Source: Trichobilharzia szidati (Eukaryota; Platyhelminthes; Trematoda; Strigeidida; Schistosomatidae). From it: DNA of 64,000 nt. This document shows positions 20,851 through 32,700 of this stretch, piece by piece. A program made the position numbers and the translations under genes. Under the pieces are notes generated by a model, which made no database searches, had not been told where the DNA came from, and saw nothing but the letters and a program-made list of their open reading frames with translations. Location of the stretch: positions 26,420,977-26,484,976 of the forward strand of contig OX235271.1 in NCBI GenBank assembly GCA_944472155.2. The letters are read 5' to 3'. Numbering within the stretch: position 1 is the stretch's first letter; every line of letters begins with the position of its first letter.

Positions 20851-21839
20851 ATTGCTAAAAAAGAGCAACTCCTTACCTAACGTTTTTTCTTTGTGATTCG
20901 ATAGGGGATTTTTCAGTTACGTAAGAATTTAAATAGATCCAGGAAAGTTGATCTCTCTAAGTTAAATAGTCTCGAAGAAGACTACTCTATTACTATGGAT
21001 CCGCTTGCATGTAGTCACAAAAAGAGTGGTACTGTGAAATTATTAAGAAAGTAATATAGTTGGTTAAACAGAGAAGTTTGTCATTGGATCTATACTTAAC
21101 ACGTACAACAGAAATGACTTAACATCTATTCCTGAAGCTCATGCTAACAAAATTGCCTTAAATGATCCTATACAGCCAAGATATATGTTACTCTACTGAA
21201 ACCACAAAACTAATCGTATGAATTCTCAAAAGTATCAGTGCAGTCAAGACGTTTTATACAAATAAGTTTTTGTGTATTATGACCCCATCGCAAAAAGACG
21301 TTATGACGGAGTGATACTGGTTTGTTGGTTCGTCTAACTTGACTAGAATACACCTATAGAGCACAACACCAACTGGTGATTACATGAAATTATCCCTTAT
21401 ACTGAGACAGACATAAAAGTCAGAATGGGAGAAACCATGAACTAAGACGAAGACAACAACAACGTTTATTGAACAAAATACGTAGTATATTGTATTTACA
21501 AAAACCCTCAGAATTTTAAGCCATAAATAAACAAATCACAGCTGTCCAATAAAATCATCATGTCAGCACATGCATAAATCATAACTCCACGTCTAACAGA
21601 GAAGTTTGTTCATCCTGAAACATTCTGATACGTTTTACATAAACACTTATGTAGTATTATACTAGATGAAACTCCACCTAGGTAGGCGATTTCAGTGAAT
21701 CCAAGCATTCATTTATGTAATTTTTGTGCTATTTCTTACACCATCACCAGGGAAAGTGACGCCTTCAGAAGACCTATGATCAGTAAAATAGATAAACACG
21801 TCATCACTCCATGCAACCTGTGCCATTTATTAGTTTGAA
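20851..21839. other. unannotated DNA
   Basis: No gene or familiar repeat. Confidence 0.4.
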
Positions 21840-22725
21840 TAAAGAAAGGACGAACGTTGATGTAAGAATAGAACTTGTGCACTATGGTAGAGTGCAATTC
21901 CATTATGGGTAAATTTTGTTTTGATAAAGTCTCACAGTGTTATACAGTAATGTTTACTGATGACGTTTTGAGCACAATTTATTGCTCATAATCATATCAA
22001 GGTAATCACACGACTTCCTAAATTCCTTTTTATAGTTCCATTGTTTTTCACTTGATTTTCACTTGATTTGATTGGTAGTAGTATTTTCCATATTTCAGGT
22101 ATGAGTGATGAATCATTCCTATTGCATGTGTTGGGTGTAGATTCGGTGAACAAGGATTCAGTAATCAACCTCTCTCTCCACCTACATAGATTACTTCTTA
22201 GAATTTTAACCCTCTCCCACCCTATTGTGTGGTTGTATGTTAATGTATGCATTGCAATTGCTGAGCTTTTTTCTAAATTACTTATCTTCTCGGGGTCAAC
22301 CATTCTTACCTTAGCTAAATTCTTATGTTCTGACAATCTGACTACCCCCGGTCCACTAGTTTGATCTATGTAATTGACCTCACAGTCATTGCAGGGTATT
22401 TTGTAAATTACATTACTTTGTCTAGTTGACCCAATTAGACAAAACATTATAACTTTGAAAATACCAACACCCTACACCCAACACATGCAATAGGAATGAT
22501 TCATCACTCATACCTGAAATATGGAAAATACTACTACCAATCAAGTCAAGTGAAAATCAAGTGAAAAACAATGGAACTATAAAAAGGAATTTAGGAAGTC
22601 GTGTGATTACCTTTATATGGTTATGAGCAATAAATTGTGCTCGAAACGTCATCAGTAACCATTACTGTATAACACTGTGAGACTTTATCAAAACAAAATT
22701 TACCCATAATGGAGAGGACGAACGT
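21840..22725. mobile_element. Penelope-like element, head-to-head inverted pair
   Basis: The left arm (21,840-22,450, minus) holds the endonuclease frame and a 3' region out to 21,890. The right arm (22,470-22,720, plus) repeats the 3' part of the same sequence in the opposite direction, ending in TTTACCCATAATGGA, the mirror of TCCATTATGGGTAAA at 21,898. Both 3' ends face outward and the arms are almost identical over about 240 bases. Confidence 0.85.
21992..22447 (-). CDS. Penelope-like GIY-YIG endonuclease domain, partial
   Basis: The frame reads NVIYKIPCNDCEVNYIDQTS, the Penelope form of the GIY-YIG nuclease (family: VYxIxCxxCxxxYIGQT). The Gly of YIG is Asp here. The conserved tail follows: [10 protein letters not shown], the [12 protein letters not shown] linker and [12 protein letters not shown]. 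It is 5'-truncated, and the reverse transcriptase is absent. Compared with the copies at 34 and 35 kb this one has no frameshift at CNxC-x-xNYI and keeps DPEKIS, so it is the best preserved endonuclease of its subfamily here. Family role: nicking target DNA to prime reverse transcription. Confidence 0.75.
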   Translation of the reverse strand: MFCLIGSTRQSNVIYKIPCNDCEVNYIDQTSGPGVVRLSEHKNLAKVRMVDPEKISNLEKSSAIAMHTLTYNHTIGWERVKILRSNLCRWRERLITESLFTESTPNTCNRNDSSLIPEIWKILLPIKSSENQVKNNGTIKRNLGSRVITLI

Positions 22726-23405
22726 ATTTCCAGGGTAATACGAGCTCGTTTTATTTCGTGGACTCTCTTCAACTGCGTACAAACGGAGTGTGGTAAAAAC
22801 GCTCTTCAGCAGAGCTAGGGCGTTATGTTCAGAAAATAAGATCGAAGAGGAACTCGCAGTTATCGAAAACAACCTTAGAGGAACTGGATATTATTGAAAG
22901 TTCATGTCAAAATATGGGAAGGAAAAGCACCCAGACGGAAACCCGAAATGATTGAAAAGAAACTAGCTTTTACCCGTCTAGCGTACACAGGGAAAGAAGT
23001 GTCCACAAGAACAGAAAAAAGAATTAGGGAGCATTGAAAAAAAATTTCCCGCTGCCAGACTCATTTCCATTTACAAAACGGTGTGCTTGTCAATGCAATC
23101 AAAAGTAGATAAGTATCCTGCTCACGTCGAGTTCACCTGCACTTGCGGTAGCAAGTACATAGGAAAGACCGAGAGAAAAGCTTCTACTAGATTTTCTGAG
23201 GATATATCTAGAAGTCTCCGTTTGAAATGCAGCAAAGTGTTCTCAAGTGCAACTGGAAGGCACCAAATTGACATAGGACATACAGTGGAAATTAGTCAGG
23301 ATTTCAAAATGATCAATATACAAAGAAAACGGTGGGTACTTCGGTCCTCAGAAGTATGTATACAGAGAGATAGTGTGACTAATCTCTCACTGCCCTGGAA
23401 ACAAT
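22726..23405 (+). pseudogene. Penelope-like element of a second subfamily
   Basis: After the preceding palindrome the plus strand shows an RT-to-endonuclease linker (KTLFSRARALCSENKIEEEL) and then CTCGSKYIGKTERKASTRF, a GIY-YIG motif with YIG intact. This resembles the subfamily at 55,141-56,044. The frames are broken by stops near 22,895 and 23,035. Confidence 0.65.
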
Positions 23406-23760
23406 AATTGTTTCGTTCGTATGCTTTTGTGTTTTGTTCTGTTGCATAACATTCCAGTTAATCTTGATTTTAATTTTCACTCACTGAGTTGAACTCCCTA
23501 TTAAGTTCCCAAATCTACTAAATTAAATTATTTTATCTATTTTATAATTTCACTTCACTATTCACCCCCACGCTCCTGAACTCTCCACTGTAATGTGTAT
23601 AAATTCACTCTGTCCTTCTATGCTGCATTTTGGCTCCTGTGTATCCTTGTTTCCAAGGTAAATCCGAACTCCACCACCTACCTGTCCAATTATTATATAC
23701 ATAGTAACTCTTTTAACACTAAATTTGTCTGCTCATATTATCTGTGGAATTATTATTATT
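23406..23760. other. unannotated DNA
   Basis: AT-rich, no feature recognised. Confidence 0.4.
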
Positions 23761-24300
23761 AATATTGTTCCCTTGGGTTCATAGTGGAACATAGGGGGCT
23801 TCAACTACACGTCTCCACTTGCTTCTGTCTTCTGCTGTACTTTTCAATTGAATCCATGTTATTCTATACTGTTTCAACTCCTCTTCACACGACCTCCTCC
23901 ATGTCACCCTTGCACATCCCACTCGCTACTTCCCTTTCGGGTTCCACTCGAGCACTGGCCTGGCGCGCGATATCACCCAATGGCCTCCTCAGTGAGTGTC
24001 CAATCCATCTCCACGTTATCCTGCATATTTGTTGGGCGATTGGTTCTTGTTTCGTTTGTTTGTTCCCATAGTTTCTTGTTGGTGATTCTTTCCGGCCATC
24101 TGATCTTGAGTACAGAGCGAAGACAGTTGTTGATAAAGGTCTGCAACAGGCTGTTGGAAATATTCTTTGTGACCCACCGCCAAGTTTCTGATCCGTATAG
24201 AAGAACTGACTGACTTGACGTCTGTATGGAAAATCCGATTTTTGTTGTTGATGCAGGCTGAGTGACAGCGGAAGATTTCCAGATTGGTTTCAGGTTGAAT
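23761..24300 (-). mobile_element. RTE LINE 3'-end copy
   Basis: It starts ATTGTTCCCTTGGGTTC and GGAACATAGGG (antisense tail) after an ATT run. It continues through the antisense of the WRWIGHSL region and the [11 protein letters not shown] region of the RT C-terminus. It is 5'-truncated at about 24,300. Confidence 0.85.
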
Positions 24301-24532
24301 TATATTGCCTTAAATTTCTATCCATAACTTGAAGTCATTGCAAAACGTATGTTCACAAACTTTATAACTCATAATTGATTTTGTCTGGGATGTACACAGT
24401 TGAAGAGAATCCACGAAATAAAGCGAGCTGCGAATCTGTTCATTATTTCTTTATTCAAACGTCATCATTGTTTCCGCTATAAACAAAAGAATACAAAAAA
24501 AGAAACGACAACAAAGAATTGAATTTCCTATT

Positions 24533-25105
24533 GACTGATCAGTATGTTGGACAGAAATGCTCAGTTTATGCTGACATGTCGATCTCCTACTAAGTAACCA
24601 GTAGAACAGTGGATAATGCCTCAACATTTGAAGTGGGCGGTCTCAGTGGTGACACAATCATCTTTCAATGGGTAGCAAGTACTTCCTGTTGATATGTTCT
24701 GAATAGGACGAAAAGGCATATCCTGGATTCCACTGAGAGCTTCCATCAATCAAATATAGATGCAAACAGTATTTACATAGTGTTTTATATTCAAGAATTA
24801 TGAAACGCAAAGCTTAAATGATCAAATATTGCAGCTTGTGAAATTCGTTGTACCGCAATGTGTGTGTTAGTTGGCTTCGCACAGTGTGAGTCTTCCATCG
24901 TCTAGGCTCCAAAGCATTTTTGCTGATTCGGCTATGATTGAATCATCAAAGAAAACTGGAGTGACAGTAGAGTTCAAAACGTGACAGTTTTCCGCTAAAA
25001 TCAATCTAGTGTTGGTTGACATATCACTCTTTCATTCGCCGAGGTGTAACTGGCTCGAAGTTCGTTGTAATGAGTGTTACGCTTTTATCTTCAATCATTA
25101 CTGCA
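24533..25105 (+). mobile_element. SM-alpha-type long unit (duplicated inverted at 43.4 kb)
   Basis: A tRNA-like SM-alpha head (AGTGGATAATGCCTCAACA, 24,605) is followed by a hammerhead-like segment (24,685-24,738; GAATAGGACGAAA, then TATCCTGGATTCCACTGAG) and about 360 bases of further sequence. The reverse complement of the whole unit lies at 43,388-43,955 with high identity. The hammerhead core strand reads TTGATATG instead of CTGATGAG, so it should not cleave. Confidence 0.75.
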
Positions 25106-25267
25106 TTATTGTAGTATCACTTTGACGAATTAGAGATTACTGACACTTTAAGTAGTCGAGATCGCGATGAAACAGATGTGAATTCTTTCAAACTTTAATT
25201 AAGATTTCTATGTTTTAGGAGTTGATCGCGGACAGATATCAGTTAGAGAACCATTGAAAACCAGGGA

Positions 25268-25316
25268 GTACTGGACAACTGCTGTTTCATCCTAGTTTGG
25301 GAATCATCGGCAGTAC
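25268..25316 (-). ncRNA. hammerhead-like motif (SINE2 left arm)
   Basis: On the minus strand: stem I GTACTG paired with CAGTAC, core CCGATGAT, stem II TCC/GGA with loop CAAACTA, then TGAAAC, a short stem III and the TC before the cleavage point. The core differs from CUGAUGA only by U4 to C. The 10.1-11.1 pair next to the core is lost (U and U). Confidence 0.6.
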
Positions 25317-25614
25317 GTACCCACTGGGATTCGAACCCAGGACCTTCCGGTTACAAGGCAAGCTCGTATACCATTCAGCCACTGGCACCCGATTCAATGG
25401 CTCATGAATTCTAACTTCTACCAATTCGTGATTTAGCGCGACTCCAACTATTGTCGTTGGTGGGACATCCATCCACACATGTGACATCTGGATGGACCTC
25501 AATGGTCACGACTTCTCACTAGAACTCCAGGAAGCTCCATCCTGTAGCAAGTCACTAGCGAGCATCAGATTAATTTTCTATAGTTTGGTTTGTAAGGAAT
25601 AGTTATGTGGGTGC

Positions 25615-25663
25615 GTACTGCCGATGATTCCCAAACTAGGATGAAACAGCAGCTGTCCAGTAC
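25615..25663 (+). ncRNA. hammerhead-like motif (SINE2 right arm), best core in window
   Basis: It has the same core changes as the left arm (CCGATGAT and GGATGAAAC), with stem I GTACTG/CAGTAC intact. Stem III can form from ACAGC and GCTGT around one base, followed by the cleavage triplet GTC. It keeps C3, G5, A6, G8, A9 and GAAA, so residual activity is conceivable but not shown. Confidence 0.6.
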
Positions 25664-25737
25664 TCCGTGGTTTTCAATGGTTCTCTAACTGATATCAGTC
25701 CGTGATCAACTCGTAAAACATAACTAAAGTTTCTATG

Positions 25738-26541
25738 AAATAATTCACAGATGAACTACTTTTATATATGTGGAATATGCATGCTGAGAGCAGCAATGGT
25801 TTATGTGTAGAATCTCTGACAACCACTCGCGTGGTCTTATGGCGTGATAAAAGTCTGTAGACACAGAATGATACATTAAACCAGATGAGTACAAAATTAT
25901 ATTTTGTGATCTTTTTCTTCATCAATAGTCCAAAGACTAAAAGTCGAAAACTACATTCTCTTGAATATACTACTGACTGATATAGTTAGCATATACCACG
26001 CATTTTGTTTTTGAAAATAAAAAAACAATTAATGAACTATGAAATCTCTCTATCACTAAAAGTATGAATTCTATGCATAAATAAATTTAAACATTCAATT
26101 GAAAATGAGCTTTAAACAATTTCAATGAGGGTTGAGCGTTATTGACACATATCATCAGTCGAGAACAAAGTCCAACCTTTCTCGCCTCATCATTTTAAAC
26201 AGATTAAACAGCGTTGTTTTCTTTTTTTAAAAACAGAAAGATTGAGCGAAGAAATATTTACTTTTCAATTAGATCCTCATCTCTGGCTGTGCTACTATTG
26301 TACATTGACCAAAACACTTATTGATATTGTTTCTATATTGTCTATCTATTGAACAACAACACCTTTAATCTTTAGACAAGTTAAAAGCAAAATATGATAA
26401 TGATAATTCGTTAAGTGCTTGAATGAGTAAGCAATATAAAATTGTTCGCTGATATGCATACTTCACAGTGTATATATATATATGCATACATATATACTTT
26501 AAGGCTGAAGGATAGTCAAACCTTTGGAATTTTCTGGAAGA
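25738..26541. other. AT-rich upstream region of the legumain-like gene
   Basis: No other gene seen. A TATA-rich run (GTATATATATATATGCATAC, about 26,469-26,488) lies 50-75 bases before the ATG and could be part of a core promoter, but such runs are common in introns here too. Confidence 0.35.
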
Positions 26542-26700
26542 ATGTTTCTTTCCATATTTCTTATACACATTTTACAAATTCTATTGGTGAAGTCAAGACT
26601 ACCTGAGGATTTTGAATTCTCCGATGCAAATGTTGACGACAGTCATAAATGGGCTGTTCTGGTGGCTGGATCAAAAGGCTTTTATAATTATAGGCACCAG
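26542..26700 (+). CDS. legumain-like gene, exon 1
   Basis: It encodes residues 1-53. The ATG at 26,542 is chosen because a typical signal peptide ([16 protein letters not shown]) follows at once and no in-frame ATG lies upstream. The exon ends with [13 protein letters not shown], the catalytic Asn region of legumains, with Lys45 in place of that Asn. The donor is CAG|GTAAGA at 26,701, phase 0. A SINE1 sits only 59 bases into the intron. Confidence 0.92.
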
Positions 26701-29700
26701 GTAAGAATATACAGTAAACGTTTAATACAAATATATATATATATGTTTAAAGAGATTTAGCGTCGGTGGCACAGCGGTTAGGACGCTCACCGACCATCCA
26801 CATGGTCTGGGGTTCGATCCTCGGCCGACGCACTCCTTTACCTCGCTAAGCCAGAAATAATGCTGGTAAAGAGGAAAGGTTGGGCATGAGGCTAGCAACC
26901 CCATCCTGTAAAAATAAACAGCACTGCTACAGAAACTTCAAGCCATTAGCTTGAAGCCCTATGTTCCACTGGGAACGTGAAGGAAAAAAAGGGATTTATA
27001 TGACATCTATTCTGTGTTACGTAATGCAAGGCGTAGTCTACACTGTCACTCCTCTTTAAGTTATTCAGTATTCCTGATTTTTCAGGTTATATTATTCTAA
27101 ATGAGGTGTGTTCATTCCATAATTCCAGACATTGTTTCCAGTTCCACATGATTTTCTTATTCTTTGTTCATATTTCTTCCAGACACTCACTGTGAATTTC
27201 ATTAATTTAAATATCTCCATGGTAATTTAAGAATAAAAATAAATTAAGTGAACAGTAGGTTTCGATAACTTTTTCCTCAGGTTCTAGAGTTATAAATCCA
27301 TGAATGTTAGAATAAAAATGACCAGTAAAGACAAATCAAAATGATATCAGAAGTTATATCTGCGGTGTGTGAATATAAGATGGTATAATAGTTCGTTGGT
27401 TAAGATTATTTATTTATTTTTTTTAAAATTTTGATTACAGCTTGATGCCGCACCGTATTTTCAGTACAAGTATGGAATTTTCAGCATGGATATCGGTAGC
27501 CCAAATTTTGCAGGCCGACCATAGATATCGGGTGTGCGCCGGCAGGGGATCGAACCCCGACCTATGTGCATGGTCGGCGAGAGTCCTAACCACTGTGCCA
27601 CCGACGCACATAAAGGGATGATCCGAAGACCTCCCCACTAGCAAAAACTACGCGTCCGAGCGAGCCCGATTAGGGATCGTCGCAGGCTTCAACACGCCGA
27701 AGTGCAAAGGCGAGCCTCCACCTGGGGCCACGGCATTCGTGATCACCCTGGTCCCAGAGTCAATGCATATAAAATGTAACAGTCATTAAGTACCTGAGAT
27801 AAATGCGCATAGACAATTAAGTGACATGCTAGTATATTCATAACCAACAGAATGCATACTTTAAATGGTGAGTTATATTCACTGATGTGAAAGAAATATG
27901 GATACTACAAAAATATAAACAAACAAATGTGATACGCTAAAGGTGTAAGCTCAAGGAATGACAAATAACAAACATGACGATGATGATGATGATAAATCAC
28001 ACTAGTTGTGTAATGAGCTGTAATCAAATATTAATATTATTATTCGAAGTGGGACATACGGGGCTTCAACAGCACAGCTCCATTTTATCCGATTCTATGC
28101 AATCCTCTTTAGCTGGATCCATGACTTCCCATAAGCTTGCATCCAATCCACACGATCTGTTTTATGTCAGTCTCGAACGCCCAACATGTCTCTTTCCATT
28201 CAGATTCCACATGGGCGTCTGACACGTAATACAACTCAATGGTCTTTTTAGTGTATATCCAGTCCACCACCATTTTCTTTGGCATACTTGTTGAACCTGG
28301 GTTCTCAGCTGGTTCTTTCTCAAACTTTCTTGTTGCTAATTTTTTACACCTGGCCATCTGATCTTCAGTATGCATTCAGAGAAGGAAGCTGTTGATAAAA
28401 GTCTGAGGCCTGTTCAAAATGATTTTCGTGTCGTGCTAAGTTTCTGATCCATGTTGAAGAAGTGACTGACTTGATATTGATGTTGAAAATCCTAATCTAG
28501 TTCTTGATGCTGAGTCCAGATTTCTGGACTGATTTCAGAGTGATGAAGGTCCGCCTTGACTTACCAATTCTGGCTGGCTTTGACATCCTCATCCGTTAAG
28601 CCTGTAGTTGGCACGATACTATTTAGGTTAGTGAAGGTAATGACGTCTTCCAAATTTCTCCCACTGAGAGCGACTGGAGCTTGTTGTTGTTGTTGTTGCT
28701 CGATGGGTACCTTCAGCACCTCCGTTTTTTCTATGTTCACTTGAAGTCCTGTTTTCACTGCCTTTCTCTACCGCCAACTTTTTGGTTTTCGCCTATAAGT
28801 CTCCGAGTTTATTTGACTTTAAACAAACATCGTTCATGGAGGTCAGATCTTCCAGAGTCTTCTAGTCGGCCGAGTATATTCCTGTGTTCTCACTGGCAAC
28901 GGTCCGCCTCACGATTTAGTCCACCACAATCAGGAATGTCATCAGTGGCAGTGGTCGGCTTTGTCTTACTCCTGTCTTCACTCCAAAGGCTTTGCTGAGA
29001 TTTCTGATGTGGATCTTAGTGAATAAAATAATAGAGACGAGATAATCTCATTGTAAATTGTAATGGGTGATAAAATTTTTTTTCCTTCACGTTCCCAGTG
29101 GAACATAGGGCTTCAAGCTAGTGACTTGAAGTTTCTGTAGCAGTGTTTATTTTGCAGGATGGGGTTGCTAGCCTCATGCCCAACCTTCCCTCTTTACTAG
29201 CATTATCTCTGGCTCGGCGAGGTAAAGGAGTGCGTCGGCCGGGGATCGAACCCCGGACCATGTGCATGGTCAGCAGGTGATAAATAATAGTGGCATATTG
29301 TGTGATATTTTGTCAATTAAAAATGCACAAGCATTTATTCACACTTTATCTCATTCAGATCACATTTTATATGGTCAGCTTTACACCATACATGGCAATC
29401 AAGAAGGTAAGAGGAACAATGTGATACTAGGCTAGGGTGTCATGAAAACCGTATTGAATATGACCTGAATATTTTCGGCTTGCAAACGAAACTAAGATGA
29501 CTTCTCAGGACAAAACTATGTTCAATTTACAAATAAATGAAGAAGGGATTAGAGAAGAGTTATATTTTATAGAAATGTCATCCTCAAAGATAATTGGCCT
29601 CATACAGTGTCAAAGTCTATTACAAGTCGTCGAATTCTTTACAGAAAGCCCTAGTTTACTTAAAGGGTATATTTCCTAAAATGAGTAAAATGTCTGAAAT

Positions 29701-32700
29701 GCGTCTCTTGCTTTTAGCAGAAAGCAGTAGGCAGGTGAGCGTCGGTGGCATAATGGTTAGGACGCTCGCCGACCATGCACATGGTCCGGGGTTCAATCCC
29801 CGGCCGACGCACACCTTCACCTCGCTAAGCCAGAAATAATGCTGGTAAAGAGGAAAGGTTGGGCATGAGGATAGCAACCCCATCCTGTAAAAATTAAACA
29901 TTGCTACAGAAACTTCAAGCCACTAGCTTGAGGCCCTATGTTCCACTGGAAACGTGAAGGAAAAAAAGTAGGCAGGTGAACTTCATACTGACGAAGTTGA
30001 AATACTAGGAAAAGGTTCCTGCTGCCATAAAGAGACGCTGACACTTGAAACCTTGAATATATTAAAGACATTGAGTGAGATAAATAGGAGAGAAGAGATA
30101 GATATATCACCCATCTGGCAGACTCTACTGAGACAAAACACATAAAGATTATTCCTTACTATTTTTTAACCTCTGAACAATTATCAATCAAATTCATAGT
30201 TTGCAATTTACACAGCTCGAGGAGGGTAAGCCTCAACACAGTTCCCTGTGGAAACTAAATTACTGAAGTTACACACATATTATATGATCTGCTTGATACT
30301 ATAAGTGGTTATCAAGACAGTAGGTATACTTACACGACGCTATATACTACTGGTTGTTTGAGATGAGTAGCTGTATACCACTCATGTCAACTAGTAGTGG
30401 TTGCTAGCCAGATCGAGGTGGGACCGAGATCATCAACGATGTGCTTTGTTCTGCCGAACTCAAAGAGCCGGATCACTTTAGTTACCGTGATTTAACAGAA
30501 CACATACGCAGATAGATATATACACACAACAATGTATCAGTGACAATTTGACATTATCATTACAAACAGAGGATGAATAATCACATTTTTTCACTTGGTA
30601 CAAACATTTACTAATAAGCCACTTTTAAACGAGTTCATTTAAATTTACTCTTATTTCCTATTTCAAAAGGTGAATTGTTCGGCGACTTATCGATGTATCG
30701 ATTTCTCCATAAGGTTCCTTTATAGCCCCTATACATGGTCACTGTCAGCTGTTTAGGTAGAGAAAAACATAAAACAAACAGGCCTTCTATATCCAAATCT
30801 TTGCAACTGTCAGATGTAGTACTTTACTAGTCGAATACTACAAGACCGAAAATATTTTCTATTTGAATCTTGAACTACTGCAAAATTGATAAGTAGTATT
30901 CTTTGTCACGTTAAAATTCAATTGAAAAACCAGTTGTCATTCCTCTCTGGTTTGCTAATCTCAGCGATTGCACATCCACCCCTCTACGAAAAATCAAATC
31001 ACTCATGTTTAATTTATGCGGTGAGTGCGTCATCCTCCATCCGTTAGATTTGAATTGAATGACGCCTATTTCCTAACTGAAGTAAATTACCAATCTTTGA
31101 CCACTTCCATTACATGTCATCACTGAGAACTTGTCTCCACACGCGACTGGACGGAATCCATCAGTCGAAGTCTTTATTTGAGCTGGAGGAAATTAACAGG
31201 GAAATTAATCAACGCAAAAAGGCACTGACTAAATTACTTCTCAAAGGTCATCCAGTGTTCCATTTTTCTCGATAGTTAGCTAATTGCCTATGATTCATCA
31301 CAAATTCTATTACGAAAACAGTCAAATCCCAGGTGATTCAAATTCTGATTATCAGATAATAATTATTCGGACTCTATAGTCCGTCACATCCTCTAGTGGT
31401 ATTTTCATAGCTTCCAGCTGCCAGTCTTTTCAGAGTAAGTTGGATAGTGAGTCAGCTTATGGTTGCATGTCAGGTTCAAAGAAGTTTTCATCAAAGCAAG
31501 AATAACAAGGGTGTCGGATTCACTGGCCCACCATATCAGACGAATTTGCAGCAATGATTGCTTAGAAGGAGAGCTCTTATTTCTAAAAATTCCCCCGGCT
31601 CAAAACGGATACCCGATAGTTTCTTTGAAAGGAACATGAAACCAAAGCCACAAAGAGAAGAATACAGTTCAGTGCCAAAGAAGGCACTGTATATGAATCT
31701 AAACTTCAGAGGAGACTTAGCTGCAGATATCCAAAGATGAGAGTTTATAGTTCCTTAATGAAGACCTATTCTGCAGCAGCACTTAGACCGATTTTCTGTG
31801 GCTGCCCACTGCTTCTAAGCAACGTCAAGGACAAACTCTCACATATATCCATTCCAATGTGCATGTATCAATTACACTGCTCCTACTCAGTTAGGTACAT
31901 AGGTCGTTGTGTGCGAATCCCTTCAAAAATTAAGGTAATACAGGATTTATGAATTTATAGATTTCACCACAGGCCAGGGTAGCCATAATACTGGACCTGT
32001 TTCTTTTCCACACAGACTTCCGGTTATTTTAAGAGAATAACGACAGCCTCCACTGGTTACAGTAATCGATATTTAGGCGCCTTTGGTACCCGACAGATGA
32101 TAGCAAAACGATCCGTCAGTACTGACTTCACAGCCTGTTTGGAAGAGGCTATCCATTATAGCCACGCAGGTATGTGTTCCTTTACAGGAAAGGTTAGATC
32201 CCTAAGGCGATGGGCTATATAACTGGCTGTACAGTAGCAGATGAATTAATAGAAATAATAAGAGGTAGCTAGCCTGCGTGATTGGTCTTTCAACTTCAAA
32301 ATAGCAAACAGGAGTGTGGAAAATATGAGCTGCAGCTTACCAACATTTCGTATACTCTGAAATGACTTTTTTAACTTGTTGGCTATAACTTCATATTTGA
32401 GCTGCAACCGCATATTATAGAAGCCTTTTCGTCATAGATGCAGAAGTGTTCTCTTCAAATTTACTGGGCATATGCTTCCTAATTAACCTTTCTTGATAGC
32501 TATTCTCAATTTAGGTGTTACATACAATTCATATAGGTTCATCTTCACTCTCATCTTCTGAACATGTAGCTCTAACACTGTAGCTGAGTGATCTTCTTCT
32601 GTACTGAAGAGGAACAAAGCTACAGAAATATGTGTATTATCTTATGCGTGTGATTTTCTTAAGTTCCTTTTCATATTACCGTCTAGATTTCTTCTAAAGA

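Larger units (their letters stand above)
25201..25737. mobile_element. SINE2 head-to-head inverted dimer
   Basis: The left arm is on the minus strand (tail at 25,213, hammerhead 25,268-25,316, tRNA-like head 25,325-25,395). The right arm on the plus strand holds hammerhead 25,615-25,663 and tail to 25,725. A central spacer with GACTTCTCACTAGAACTCCA lies between. Imperfect direct repeats AAGATTTCTATG (25,201-25,212) and AAAGTTTCTATG (25,726-25,737) bound the whole unit. Confidence 0.75.
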
